Source: Pigmentiphaga sp. H8
Lineage (GTDB): Bacteria; Pseudomonadota; Gammaproteobacteria; Burkholderiales; Burkholderiaceae_B
Direction: 5' to 3'
Length of the DNA: 64,000 nucleotides
Assembly: GCF_003854895.1 (NCBI RefSeq)
Contig: NZ_CP033966.1
Coordinates: forward strand, 5,332,001-5,396,000
Shown here in pieces: positions 8,222 through 15,294 of this stretch (positions are counted from its first letter, which is position 1; each line of letters starts with the position of its first letter). Under the pieces are notes generated by a model that saw only the letters and a list, made by a program, of their open reading frames with translations, had not been told where the DNA came from and ran no database searches. A program made the translations under genes and the position numbers.

Positions 8222-9151
8222 CTAGCTGCGGCGCAGGGCGCGACGCTGTAACAACAAGTGACTGACGGAGTTTACTTGAAGGTCGATGAAAAGCGGACGT
8301 CCTCGATGCGTCTTGGCGAACGGCGTGCCCGGATGCCGCACGTAGACCGTGCGCATGCCGGCCTTGCGGGCACCGCGCAGGTTGGCGGACGTGTCCTCGA
8401 CCAGCACGGAATTGTTAGCGCTTACTCCCTCCATCGCCATGACATGGCGCATCAGAGCCGGTGAAGGCTTGACCCGGAATTCGCCGTGGAACCGCATGTC
8501 CTCGACCGCCCAGAGACTGTCGAAGCAGTGCAGGATGCCCAGGTGGCGGAGAATGGTGCGGGCGTAATTATGTGGCGCGTTCGTCAACAGGATCTTGCGT
8601 CCGGGCAGCCGTGACAACCGGTTACGCAAATCCTTGTCGGCGCGCACCAGCGGACGGATGTCGAAGCTGTGGCTGCGGTGCAGGAACTCCGCCGGCGACA
8701 CGCCGTGGTGCCGGACCATGCCGATCAGCGTCGCGCCATAGCGCTGCCAATAGCGCTTGCGCAGCACATGGGCCTCTTCCTCGGACACGTTCAGCGTCTC
8801 CATGACCGCCTGGGTCATGGACAAATCGATGTGCGAGAAAATGGCGTGCGAGGCATCGTGCAGCGTGTTGTCCAGGTCGAAGAACCAGACCGGCTGCCCC
8901 TTCCCCGCTCCCACCGGCCGCCGCGTCACCCGCACCCGGCTCAGCGGCCGCCGCACCTGCCGCCGCGGCGCCGACGCCACCGAAGGCACGCCGGTCACCG
9001 CCGCCGCCACTTCACTTAGGTAGAGGTCCCCCCCTACGCGCTGCGCGCGCCCCCCAGGGGGCGATGCGAGCGGACCGGCGAAGCCGGATCCGCCGCATCC
9101 TGGGTCCGAAGAAAATGATGCGGGAGCTTGCGGGGAAATATCCTGACTCAT
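8222..9151 (-). CDS. HAD-superfamily hydrolase, pyrimidine 5'-nucleotidase type; start uncertain
   Basis: Predicted phosphatase of the HAD-IA group close to pyrimidine 5'-nucleotidases. The nucleophile motif DLDNTLHDA lies near residue 92 of the longest frame, followed by LLTNAP (motif II), KPSPALM (motif III lysine) and VEDTSANLRGARKAG (motif IV). With the ATG at 9151 the protein is 309 residues, but the first about 65 are low-complexity and encoded in part by a copy of the interspersed GC-rich repeat (9021-9100). A start at a GTG close to the DLDNT motif would give a more normal protein of about 220-240 residues. The enzyme call is firm; the N-terminus is not. Confidence 0.82.
   Translation of the reverse strand: MSQDISPQAPASFSSDPGCGGSGFAGPLASPPGGRAQRVGGDLYLSEVAAAVTGVPSVASAPRRQVRRPLSRVRVTRRPVGAGKGQPVWFFDLDNTLHDASHAIFSHIDLSMTQAVMETLNVSEEEAHVLRKRYWQRYGATLIGMVRHHGVSPAEFLHRSHSFDIRPLVRADKDLRNRLSRLPGRKILLTNAPHNYARTILRHLGILHCFDSLWAVEDMRFHGEFRVKPSPALMRHVMAMEGVSANNSVLVEDTSANLRGARKAGMRTVYVRHPGTPFAKTHRGRPLFIDLQVNSVSHLLLQRRALRRS
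9021..9100 (+). repeat. GC-rich interspersed repeat, copy A
   Basis: Reads TAGAGGTCCCC, then a hairpin-forming CTACGCGCTGCGCGCG, then CCCCCCAGGGGGCG, then a second hairpin with arms GGACCGGC and GCCGGATCC. It matches copies at 9197-9270 and 14041-14122, and partly 22647-22689. This copy lies in the opposite orientation to the others and falls inside the 5' part of the longest HAD hydrolase frame. Copies A and B face one another with about 100 bases between them. The hairpins and the high G+C are typical of REP-like elements. Confidence 0.85.
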
Positions 9152-9196
9152 GAACGAAAACTACCCTCGACCAACCGATGAGTTGCCAGGGCACAG

Positions 9197-9270
9197 CGGA
9201 TCCGGCTCTGCCGGTCCGCCAGTGCCGCCCCCTGGGGGGCGCGCGTAAGCGCGTACGGGGGGGCCTTCTA
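9197..9270 (-). repeat. GC-rich interspersed repeat, copy B
   Basis: Minus-strand reading begins TAGAAGGCCCC directly after the argB stop codon (9271-9273, also TAG), then follows the same order of blocks as copy C: CTTACGCGC, CCCCCCAGGGGGCG, and a GGACCGGC/GCCGGATCC hairpin. It lies between argB and the HAD hydrolase gene and may act as an intercistronic stop or RNA-stabilising structure. Confidence 0.85.
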
Positions 9271-10200
9271 CTAGTGGCTTTTGATCATGGTTCCCACGCC
9301 TTGCGCGGTCAGGATTTCCAGCAGCAGACAGTGTTCGACGCGGCCGTCGACGATGTGCACGGAATTCACGCCGCTCTTGGCGGCTTCCAGGGCCGACGAG
9401 ATCTTGGGCAGCATGCCGCCCGAGATGGTGCCGTCGGCGAACAGCTCGTCGATCTTGCTGGCGGTCAGGCCGGTCAGCAGGTTGCCGTTCTTGTCCAGCA
9501 CGCCCGGGGTGTTGGTCATCATGATCAGCTTCTCGGCGTGCAATACCTCGGCGATCTTGCCGGCCACCAGGTCGGCGTTGATGTTGTAGGCCATGCCGTC
9601 CTCGCCGAAGCCGATGGGCGAGATGACAGGAATGAACTGGTCGTCCTGCAGGGCCTTCACCACCGACGGATCGACCGACGCGATCTCGCCCACGAAGCCA
9701 AGGTCCAGCTGCGCGCCGGGGTTGTTCTTGTCCGGCATCAGCATCTTGCGGGCGCGGATCAGGCCGCCGTCCTTGCCGGTCAGGCCCACGGCCTTGCCGC
9801 CGAACTCGTTGATCATCATCACGATGTCCTGCTGGACCTGGCCGCCCAGCACCCACTCCACCACTTCCATGGTCTCGGCGTCGGTCACGCGCATGCCCTG
9901 CACGAAGGTGCCCTGCTTGCCGACGCGCTTGAGCGCATCGTCGATCTGCGGGCCGCCGCCGTGCACCACGATGGGATTGAGGCCCACCAGCTTGAGCAGC
10001 ACCACGTCATGCGCGAAGCTGCGCTGCAGGCGCTCTTCCGTCATGGCGTTGCCGCCGTACTTGACCACGATCGTCTTGCCATGGAAACGGCGGATGTACG
10101 GCAGGGCTTCGGCCAGCACGCCGGCCTTGATCCGTGGCGTGAGCGTAGCCAGCGGCCCGTGTTCGGAAGACGAGGAATCTGCTTGGTTGGTGTCGGTCAT
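9271..10200 (-). CDS. argB: acetylglutamate kinase
   Basis: Phosphorylates N-acetyl-L-glutamate with ATP, the second step of arginine synthesis. The 309-residue product has the amino-acid-kinase motifs: KTIVVKYGGNAM near residue 43, NPIVVHGGGPQI, the NINADLVAGKIAE segment with substrate contacts, and the C-terminal GVNSVHIVDGR. Starting at ATG 10200 gives a short Ser/Thr-rich N-terminus followed by the family core; the frame is open a further 150 codons upstream but that part crosses the repeat cluster at 10266-10513 and is not ArgB-like. A GC-rich repeat begins right after the stop. Confidence 0.96.
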   Translation of the reverse strand: MTDTNQADSSSSEHGPLATLTPRIKAGVLAEALPYIRRFHGKTIVVKYGGNAMTEERLQRSFAHDVVLLKLVGLNPIVVHGGGPQIDDALKRVGKQGTFVQGMRVTDAETMEVVEWVLGGQVQQDIVMMINEFGGKAVGLTGKDGGLIRARKMLMPDKNNPGAQLDLGFVGEIASVDPSVVKALQDDQFIPVISPIGFGEDGMAYNINADLVAGKIAEVLHAEKLIMMTNTPGVLDKNGNLLTGLTASKIDELFADGTISGGMLPKISSALEAAKSGVNSVHIVDGRVEHCLLLEILTAQGVGTMIKSH

Positions 10201-10265
10201 GGCGGCGCGCCTGAGGGAAGGAATGGCAAACAGGCTCAATTGTAGCCACTGCGCCCGCCGGATTC

Positions 10266-10513
10266 CGTCCACAGGATATCCCGCCGTTATCCCGGGCTTG
10301 TCCCGGCCTTTTCCCCAGGCTTGTCCGCAGGGCTGTCCACGGCTTTCCCACAGGGTTCCACACAGCTTTTCCACATGGCTGCCCCCGGTTGTCCACCTGA
10401 TTTCCCCAGGAAACCCACAGCTTGCCCACAGCCTTTCCACACCGTTGCCCACAAGTTTTCCACATGGGTTTCCAACGGCTTTCCACAGCCTTGTCCCCAG
10501 GGTTTTCCACCGC
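10266..10513 (+). repeat. tandem DnaA-box-like units, about 20 copies at 11-12 bp spacing
   Basis: A run of degenerate units of consensus near TTKTCCACAGG, all in the same direction on the plus strand. Unit starts can be read at 10287, 10298, 10309, 10321, 10333, 10344, 10356, 10367, 10380, 10389, 10401, 10412, 10422, 10434, 10445, 10456, 10469, 10480, 10491 and 10503, a mean step of about 11.4 bp. Two looser units precede at 10266 and 10276. Two units (10367-10375 and 10456-10464) read TTTTCCACA, which fits the DnaA-box consensus TTWTNCACA; others differ by one or more bases. The phase near one helical turn and the single orientation are seen directly; DnaA binding is inferred. Confidence 0.8.
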
Positions 10514-10549
10514 AGCCGGCACGGCTTGAAATACCGGCTAACGGCCGTA

Positions 10550-10580
10550 TTTACCTTGACATGATGGCAAGGTCTAGAAT
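10550..10580 (+). promoter_or_regulatory. MerR/CueR-type promoter with operator dyad
   Basis: A candidate -35 (TTTACC, 10550-10555) and -10 (TAGAAT, 10575-10580) are separated by 19 bp, the overlong spacing used by MerR-family activators. The spacer contains a perfect inverted repeat ACCTTG-N9-CAAGGT (10553-10573). It lies directly upstream of the cueR-like gene, so autoregulation is likely. Confidence 0.8.
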
Positions 10581-10606
10581 CCGCTCCATCTGCCAAGGAG
10601 ATTGCC

Positions 10607-11047
10607 ATGCAAGCGCTGAACATAGGACAGGCTTCCGACGCCTCGGGCGTTTCGGCCAAGATGATCCGGCATTACGAATCCATAGGACTGATACCGCCCG
10701 CCCACCGCACCGAGTCCGGCTATCGGCTCTACGGCGAAAGCGACGTCCATATGCTGCAGTTCATCCGCAACGCGCGCGACCTGGGCTTTTCCATTCCCCA
10801 GATCGGGACGCTGCTGGAATTGTGGAACGACCGCGGCCGCCCCAGCGCCGAGGTCAAGCGCCTGGCCTGCGCGCACATCGATGAACTGGACGAGAAGATC
10901 CGCGGTCTACAAGCCATGAAGGCCACGCTGGAGCAGCTAGCCTCCCATTGCCACGGCGACCACCGTCCGGAGTGCCCCATCCTGAGCGGCCTAGCCACCC
11001 CCGGCATGGGCACGCGCGGCCTGGCCGAGCACACCTGCAACGGATGA
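10607..11047 (+). CDS. cueR: MerR-family copper-responsive regulator, CueR-like
   Basis: A 146-residue transcription activator. The N-terminal winged helix (IGQASDASGVSAKMIRHYESIGLI) is of the MerR class, and a dimerisation helix follows. The metal-binding loop has two cysteines spaced C-x7-C (CHGDHRPEC), the pattern of Cu(I)/Ag(I)/Au(I) sensors such as CueR and HmrR, rather than the three-cysteine mercury sensor. A GGAG site precedes the ATG. A CusF-like copper protein follows in the same direction, supporting a copper role. No copper ATPase gene lies nearby. Confidence 0.87.
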   Translation: MQALNIGQASDASGVSAKMIRHYESIGLIPPAHRTESGYRLYGESDVHMLQFIRNARDLGFSIPQIGTLLELWNDRGRPSAEVKRLACAHIDELDEKIRGLQAMKATLEQLASHCHGDHRPECPILSGLATPGMGTRGLAEHTCNG

Positions 11048-11145
11048 AACCAATCCCCATGCCCGGGCGGCGCGCTGGTGGACCCTGTTAGCATTTCAGG
11101 TATCGGCGGCCAGCCCGCCGCGTCTATCGCCAGAAGGAGAACGCA

Positions 11146-11439
11146 GTGAAACGTCTACTCGCCCTGATCGCCACGGTCGCCGCCCTCGCGCTGACCGCGG
11201 GCGCCGCGCTTGCGCAGGCGCTCAATGCCGAAGGCGAGGTGCGCCGCATCGACGCGGCGAACGGCAAGGTCACCCTCAAGCACGGCCCCATTTCGAACCT
11301 TCAGCTGCCGGCCATGACGCTGGTCTTCAAGGTGGCGGACCCCTCGATGCTGAACCAGATCAAGGCCGGCGACAACGTGCGCTTCGCCGCCGACAAGATC
11401 AACGGCCAGTACACGATCACGGCCATCCAGCCGAAGTAA
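11146..11439 (+). CDS. CusF-like periplasmic copper-binding protein
   Basis: A 97-residue exported protein: signal peptide to about residue 24 (ALTAGAALAQA), then a small OB-fold domain. It aligns with CusF/CusX proteins through KHGPISNLQLPAMTLVFKV. In CusF the Cu(I) site uses His, Trp and two Met; here the His (KHG) and the first Met (PAM) are kept, while the Trp position is Leu and the second Met is Leu, so metal affinity may be lower. GTG start at 11146 behind AGAAGGAG. Follows cueR by about 100 bases and converges on hslU. Confidence 0.82.
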   Translation: MKRLLALIATVAALALTAGAALAQALNAEGEVRRIDAANGKVTLKHGPISNLQLPAMTLVFKVADPSMLNQIKAGDNVRFAADKINGQYTITAIQPK

Positions 11440-11442
11440 GGC

Positions 11443-12768
11443 CTACAGCACGTAGCGCGCCAGGTCCTGGTGCGCCGCGGCCTCTTCCAGCTGCCGGTTG
11501 ACGTATTCGGTGTCGATGCGCACCACTTCCCCGCTCTTGCGGGTCGCATCGAACGACAGCTCTTCCAGCAGCTTTTCCATCACCGTGTACAGCCGGCGCG
11601 CGCCGATGTTCTCGGTCTTCTCGTTCACCGCGAAGGCCAATTCGGCCAGGCGCTCGATGCCCTCGTCGGTGAACTCCAGCCTGACGCCTTCGGTCTCGAG
11701 CAGCGCCGTATATTGCTTGACCAGCGAGGCGTCGGTCTCGGACAGGATGCGCACGAAATCCTTGGCCGACAGCGAATCGAGCTCGACCCGGATCGGGAAG
11801 CGCCCTTGCAACTCGGGGATCAGGTCCGACGGCCGCGACAGGTGGAAGGCCCCCGACGCGATGAACAGGATGTGATCGGTGCGCACCATGCCGTACTTGG
11901 TGTTGACGGTCGTGCCCTCGACCAGCGGCAGCAGGTCGCGCTGCACACCCTGGCGCGAGACGTCCGAGCCGCTGGTTTCCTGGCGGGTGGCGATCTTGTC
12001 GACTTCGTCCAGGAACACGATGCCGTTCTGCTCGACGCTGGCCAGCGCCTTGGTACGCAGCTCTTCCTCGTTCACGCGGCGGCCCGCTTCCTCGTCCACC
12101 AGCAGCTTGAAGGCTTCCTTGATGCTCAGCTTGCGGACCTTTTTCTTGCCCTGGGCCATGCCGGCGAACATGCCGCGGATCTGCTCGGTCATTTCCTCCA
12201 TGCCCGGCGGCGACATGATCTCCATCTGCGGCACGGACTGGGCCACTTCGATCTCGATCTCCTTGTCGTCCAGCTGCCCTTCGCGCAGGCGCTTGCGGAA
12301 AGTCTGGCGCGCGGCATTGTCGTCACGCTGGGGATTGCCCATCGCGTCGCGCGCGGGCGGGACCAGCACGTCCAGGATGCGGTCCTCGGCGGCGTCCTCG
12401 GCCTGCGTGCGCACCCGGCGCATCTCCGCCTCGCGCACCTGCTTGACGGCCACCTCGGCCAGGTCGCGGATGATGGTGTCGACGTCGCGGCCCACGTAGC
12501 CCACCTCGGTGAACTTGGTAGCCTCGACCTTCACGAAGGGCGCATCGGCCAGCTTGGCCAGGCGGCGCGCGATTTCGGTCTTGCCCACGCCCGTCGGCCC
12601 TATCATCAGGATGTTCTTGGGATGGATCTCGTGGCGCAGCGGCTCGGCCACCTGCTGGCGGCGCCAGCGGTTGCGCAGCGCAATGGCCACTGAACGCTTG
12701 GCGCGGTCCTGGCCGACGATGTACTTGTCCAGTTCGGAGACGATCTCACCGGGGGTCATCATGTTCAT
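11443..12768 (-). CDS. hslU: ATP-dependent protease ATPase subunit HslU
   Basis: AAA+ unfoldase that feeds substrates to the HslV peptidase in the cytosol. The 441-residue product has Walker A GPTGVGKTEIARRLA near residues 54-68, the family-specific I-domain insertion, Walker B VFLDEVDKIA, and the C-terminal tail ending DLARYVL that docks into HslV. The ATG at 12768 overlaps the hslV stop (ATGA), so translation is probably coupled. The gene ends only 3 bases from the convergent cusF-like gene, leaving no room for a separate terminator. Confidence 0.97.
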   Translation of the reverse strand: MNMMTPGEIVSELDKYIVGQDRAKRSVAIALRNRWRRQQVAEPLRHEIHPKNILMIGPTGVGKTEIARRLAKLADAPFVKVEATKFTEVGYVGRDVDTIIRDLAEVAVKQVREAEMRRVRTQAEDAAEDRILDVLVPPARDAMGNPQRDDNAARQTFRKRLREGQLDDKEIEIEVAQSVPQMEIMSPPGMEEMTEQIRGMFAGMAQGKKKVRKLSIKEAFKLLVDEEAGRRVNEEELRTKALASVEQNGIVFLDEVDKIATRQETSGSDVSRQGVQRDLLPLVEGTTVNTKYGMVRTDHILFIASGAFHLSRPSDLIPELQGRFPIRVELDSLSAKDFVRILSETDASLVKQYTALLETEGVRLEFTDEGIERLAELAFAVNEKTENIGARRLYTVMEKLLEELSFDATRKSGEVVRIDTEYVNRQLEEAAAHQDLARYVL

Positions 12769-13301
12769 TCCAGTACCTCGACGGTGTGATGCTGGTTGGT
12801 GTAAATGCAGAGATCGCCCGCGATCGACAGCGACTTCCTGACGATGTCCTCGGGCGCCATGTCGGTGTTCTGCAGCAGCGCCAGACCGGCGGACTGCGCA
12901 TAGGCGCCGCCCGAGCCGATGGCCGCCAGGCCGTGCTCGGGTTCCAGCACGTCGCCGTTGCCGGTCAGCACCAGCGTCGATTCCCGGTCGGCCACGATCA
13001 GCATGGCTTCCAGCCGGCGCAGCACGCGGTCGGTACGCCAGTCACGCGTCAGGTCCACCGCCGCGCGCAGCAGGTGGCCCTGGTGTTTTTCCAGCTTGCC
13101 CTCGAAACGCTCGATCAGCGTGAAGGCATCGGCCGTGGCGCCGGCGAAACCCGCCAGCACCGAATCCTTGTACAGGCGGCGCACCTTGCGGGCGCTGCCC
13201 TTCATGACGATGTTTCCCAGGGTGACCTGCCCGTCGCCGCCCAGGGCAACGCGGTTGCCGCGGCGCACGCTGATGATGGTCGTGCCGTGGAATTGTTCCA
13301 T
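12765..13301 (-). CDS. hslV: ATP-dependent protease peptidase subunit HslV
   Basis: Threonine peptidase of the HslUV complex. The 178-residue product starts MEQFHGTTIISVRRG, so the catalytic N-terminal threonine (TTI) is preceded by a six-residue leader instead of Met alone and must be exposed by processing; short leaders of this kind occur in related bacteria. Gly-rich GSGGAYAQSAG and the C-terminal end are family-like. The open frame extends 33 codons upstream across the promoter and is rejected. First gene of the hslVU operon. Confidence 0.96.
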   Translation of the reverse strand: MEQFHGTTIISVRRGNRVALGGDGQVTLGNIVMKGSARKVRRLYKDSVLAGFAGATADAFTLIERFEGKLEKHQGHLLRAAVDLTRDWRTDRVLRRLEAMLIVADRESTLVLTGNGDVLEPEHGLAAIGSGGAYAQSAGLALLQNTDMAPEDIVRKSLSIAGDLCIYTNQHHTVEVLE

Positions 13302-13372
13302 TTGCTCTTCCTGATGGGCCCGTGGCCCCGCGCTGGCGCGCCGGGCCGACGAGCGAAAACGACTGCTACGGT

Positions 13373-13401
13373 AGGTGGGGGCGCGAAAGTCCCGATTCAA
13401 G
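13373..13401 (-). promoter_or_regulatory. sigma-32 (heat-shock) type promoter of hslVU
   Basis: On the minus strand CTTGAA (13396-13401) and CCCCACCT (13373-13380) are separated by 15 bp, close to the RpoH consensus CTTGAA / CCCCATNT. It lies about 70 bases before the hslV start, consistent with heat-shock control of hslVU known in other proteobacteria. Confidence 0.72.
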
Positions 13402-13412
13402 GCCGACCGGGC

Positions 13413-13438
13413 AAAAAAACGGCGCCAGAGGCGCCGTT
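13413..13438 (-). terminator. rho-independent terminator of dksA
   Basis: A perfect 9-bp stem (AACGGCGCC / GGCGCCGTT, loop AGA) at 13418-13438 is followed on the minus strand by seven T. It lies 25 bases after the dksA stop and just before the hslVU promoter, so it separates the two transcription units. Confidence 0.9.
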
Positions 13439-13463
13439 CATACGGATCGCGCGGACGATCGCG

Positions 13464-13952
13464 TCAGTCGCCGTACAGCTTCTGCCGCAGTTCGCGGCGT
13501 TGCTGCGCCTCCAGCGACAGCGTGGCCGTGGGCCGCGCCAGCAACCGGGCGACGCCGATGGGCTCGCCGGTTTCCTCGCACCAGCCGTACTCGCCCGACT
13601 CGATGCGGCCCAGGGCCTGCTGGACCTTCTTCAGCAGCTTGCGCTCGCGGTCGCGGGTGCGCAGTTCCAGCGCATGCTCTTCCTCGATCGTGGCGCGATC
13701 GGCTGGATCCGGCACGAAAGGCGTCTCGCGCAGGTGCTCGGTGGTTTCACCGGCGTTCTGCAGCAGCTCGCGTTCGATTTCCTGGAGCCGGCTCTTGAAA
13801 AAGGCAAGCTGCGCTTCGTTCATATAGTCGGCCTCGGGCATGGCCAACAACTCTTTTTCAGAGAGCACGGCCTCGGCCGGCTTGGTCATCACGTTTTCCA
13901 ACGCGTCCTCCTGAGTGACTTTTAAGGTTTTGCTCGACGCTTTCGTTGCCAT
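13464..13952 (-). CDS. dksA: RNA polymerase-binding transcription factor DksA with degenerate zinc finger
   Basis: Binds the RNA polymerase secondary channel and works with ppGpp in the stringent response. The 162-residue product has the long coiled coil with the acidic tip DPADRA (the functional DxxDxA motif) and the segment EEEHALELRTRDRERKLL. In the globular domain only one of the four zinc cysteines remains (YGWCEETGEPIG, then TATLSLEAQ), where the classical protein has two CxxC pairs. DksA homologues with reduced cysteine sets are known and active. A strong terminator follows; the COG0523 gene lies upstream. Confidence 0.93.
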   Translation of the reverse strand: MATKASSKTLKVTQEDALENVMTKPAEAVLSEKELLAMPEADYMNEAQLAFFKSRLQEIERELLQNAGETTEHLRETPFVPDPADRATIEEEHALELRTRDRERKLLKKVQQALGRIESGEYGWCEETGEPIGVARLLARPTATLSLEAQQRRELRQKLYGD

Positions 13953-14040
13953 GAAAATGCTCCGCGCGAATCAATAAGGCTTTCCAATTCCCACACAGCA
14001 CCGCATATTCCAATCGCTCCCGGCAAGCCGGGTAATTTCC

Positions 14041-14122
14041 AGGATGCGGTGGATCCGGCTTTGCCGGTCCACCCGCATCGCCCCCTGGGGGGCGCGCGCA
14101 AGCGCGTAGGGGGGGGCCTCTA
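14041..14122 (-). repeat. GC-rich interspersed repeat, copy C
   Basis: The best preserved copy. On the minus strand it begins TAGAGGCCCCCC, and that TAG is the stop codon of the COG0523 GTPase gene. It then contains CCCTACGCGCTTGCGCG, CCCCCCAGGGGGCG, and the hairpin arms GGACCGGC/GCCGGATCC. It lies between the GTPase gene and dksA. Confidence 0.88.
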
Positions 14123-15259
14123 CTCCACCAGACATTGCTCCAGGCCGTGCATGAAGACATCGCGGGGCAGGTTGCGGCCGATGAAGACCAGTTTGCTGCC
14201 GCGTTTTTCGCCCGGCGCCCAGGCCCGGCCGGCATCGGCGCCCATCAGCATGTGCACGCCCTGGAACAGCATCCGGCGGTTCACGCCACTCATGTACAGA
14301 ATACCCTTGTACCTCAATAAATCGGTTCCGTACACCTGCACCACGCCACCCAGGAATTCCTCCAGGCGCATGGGGTCGAACGGCTTGTCCGACTTGAACA
14401 CGAAGGCGCCGATGGCGTCGTCGTGATGGTGGTGGTGATGGCCGTGCGCATGATGATGGCCGGGGTCGTTGCAGCCGTCGACCGCGCACTGCTCGCCATG
14501 TTCGTGACCGTGGTCGTGGCCATGATCGTGCCCGTGATCATGGTCATGGCCGTGGTCATGCGCCGCGGCATCGGGATGTTCGTCGGCCAGGAACTCCGGA
14601 TCGATGTCCAGGATGGCGTTCAGGTTGAAGCCATTGATGTCCAGGATTTCCTTCAGGTCGACTTCGCCGAAGTTGACCGGCGTGATCGTGGCGCGCGGGT
14701 TGATGTGGACCAGGCGCGAACGCAGGGCCTGGTAGTCGGCGTCGTCGACCAGGTCCACCTTGGAAACCAGCAGGCGGTCGGCGAAGCCCACCTGGTTGAG
14801 CGCCTCGGGCTGCTCGTCCAGCGTCTGCATGCCGTGCTTGGCGTCCACCACGGTGATGACGGCATCCAGCCTGAAGTAGCTGGCCACCTCGTCTTCCATG
14901 AAGAAGGTCTGGCACACCGGGCCGGGGTTGGCCATGCCGGTGGTCTCGATGATGACCCGCTCGTACTTCAGCGCGCCGGCGCGCTGCTTGTCCTTCAGGT
15001 CGATCAGGATGCGCACCAGATCGCCACGCACGGTGCAGCACACGCAGCCGTTGTTCATCTCGATGATCTGTTCGTCGCGGTCCTGGATCAGGAGATCGTT
15101 GTCCACGCCTTCGGGCCCGAACTCGTTCTCGATCACCGCGATCCGGCGGCCATGGTGCTCAGTCAGAATCCGGTTGAGCAGCGTGGTCTTGCCCGCGCCC
15201 AGGAACCCCGTCAGGACAGTGACCGGAATCTGCTTCGGTGTTTTGTCCGCAGCCTTCAT
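14120..15259 (-). CDS. COG0523 (CobW/ZigA-like) metallochaperone GTPase with His-rich loop
   Basis: G3E-family P-loop GTPase proposed to deliver zinc or another metal to client enzymes. The 379-residue product has Walker A GFLGAGKTTLLN near residues 18-29, the metal-binding CxCC motif (NNGCVCCTVRGD), the ETTGMANP switch, and SKVDLVD for guanine recognition. A long loop rich in His and Asp (alternating DHGHDH, then HHHAHGHHHHHH) separates the GTPase from the CobW C-terminal domain and could store metal. It lies 35 bases downstream of a Fur-family gene, so zinc-responsive control is inferred. Its stop codon is the first triplet of a repeat element. Confidence 0.88.
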   Translation of the reverse strand: MKAADKTPKQIPVTVLTGFLGAGKTTLLNRILTEHHGRRIAVIENEFGPEGVDNDLLIQDRDEQIIEMNNGCVCCTVRGDLVRILIDLKDKQRAGALKYERVIIETTGMANPGPVCQTFFMEDEVASYFRLDAVITVVDAKHGMQTLDEQPEALNQVGFADRLLVSKVDLVDDADYQALRSRLVHINPRATITPVNFGEVDLKEILDINGFNLNAILDIDPEFLADEHPDAAAHDHGHDHDHGHDHGHDHGHEHGEQCAVDGCNDPGHHHAHGHHHHHHDDAIGAFVFKSDKPFDPMRLEEFLGGVVQVYGTDLLRYKGILYMSGVNRRMLFQGVHMLMGADAGRAWAPGEKRGSKLVFIGRNLPRDVFMHGLEQCLVE

Positions 15260-15294
15260 CTATACAGCTCCTTGCACATGCGTCCAGGGACGCG

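Larger units (their letters stand above)
10201..10606. other. intergenic region between argB and cueR
   Basis: 406 bases with no convincing gene. It holds the iterated DnaA-box-like repeat (10266-10513) and, at its right end, the cueR promoter/operator. The argB promoter must also lie here or be absorbed in the repeat. Long frames run through it on both strands but owe their openness to the repeat composition. Confidence 0.7.

Noticed and set aside
10266..10513. Chromosome origin oriC.
   Set aside because: DnaA-box-like motifs are plentiful, but there is no AT-rich unwinding region and no dnaA, dnaN, rpmH or gidA gene alongside.
10556..10580. TTGACA at 10556 as the -35 of a cueR promoter with TAGAAT.
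   Set aside because: The spacer would be only 13 bp; the 19-bp pairing of TTTACC with TAGAAT around the dyad fits MerR-type promoters.
10321..10884. Open frames on both strands through the DnaA-box-like array (for example a 187-codon plus-strand frame, and the 462-codon frame extending argB upstream).
   Set aside because: They owe their length to the GC-rich iterated sequence; the repeat period is about 11.4 bp, not a multiple of three, and the products have no family features.
14420..14580. A microsatellite or CRISPR-like repeat of GTG/CAT-rich triplets.
   Set aside because: On the minus strand it encodes the His/Asp-rich loop of the COG0523 GTPase in frame; there are no spacers or conserved repeat units.
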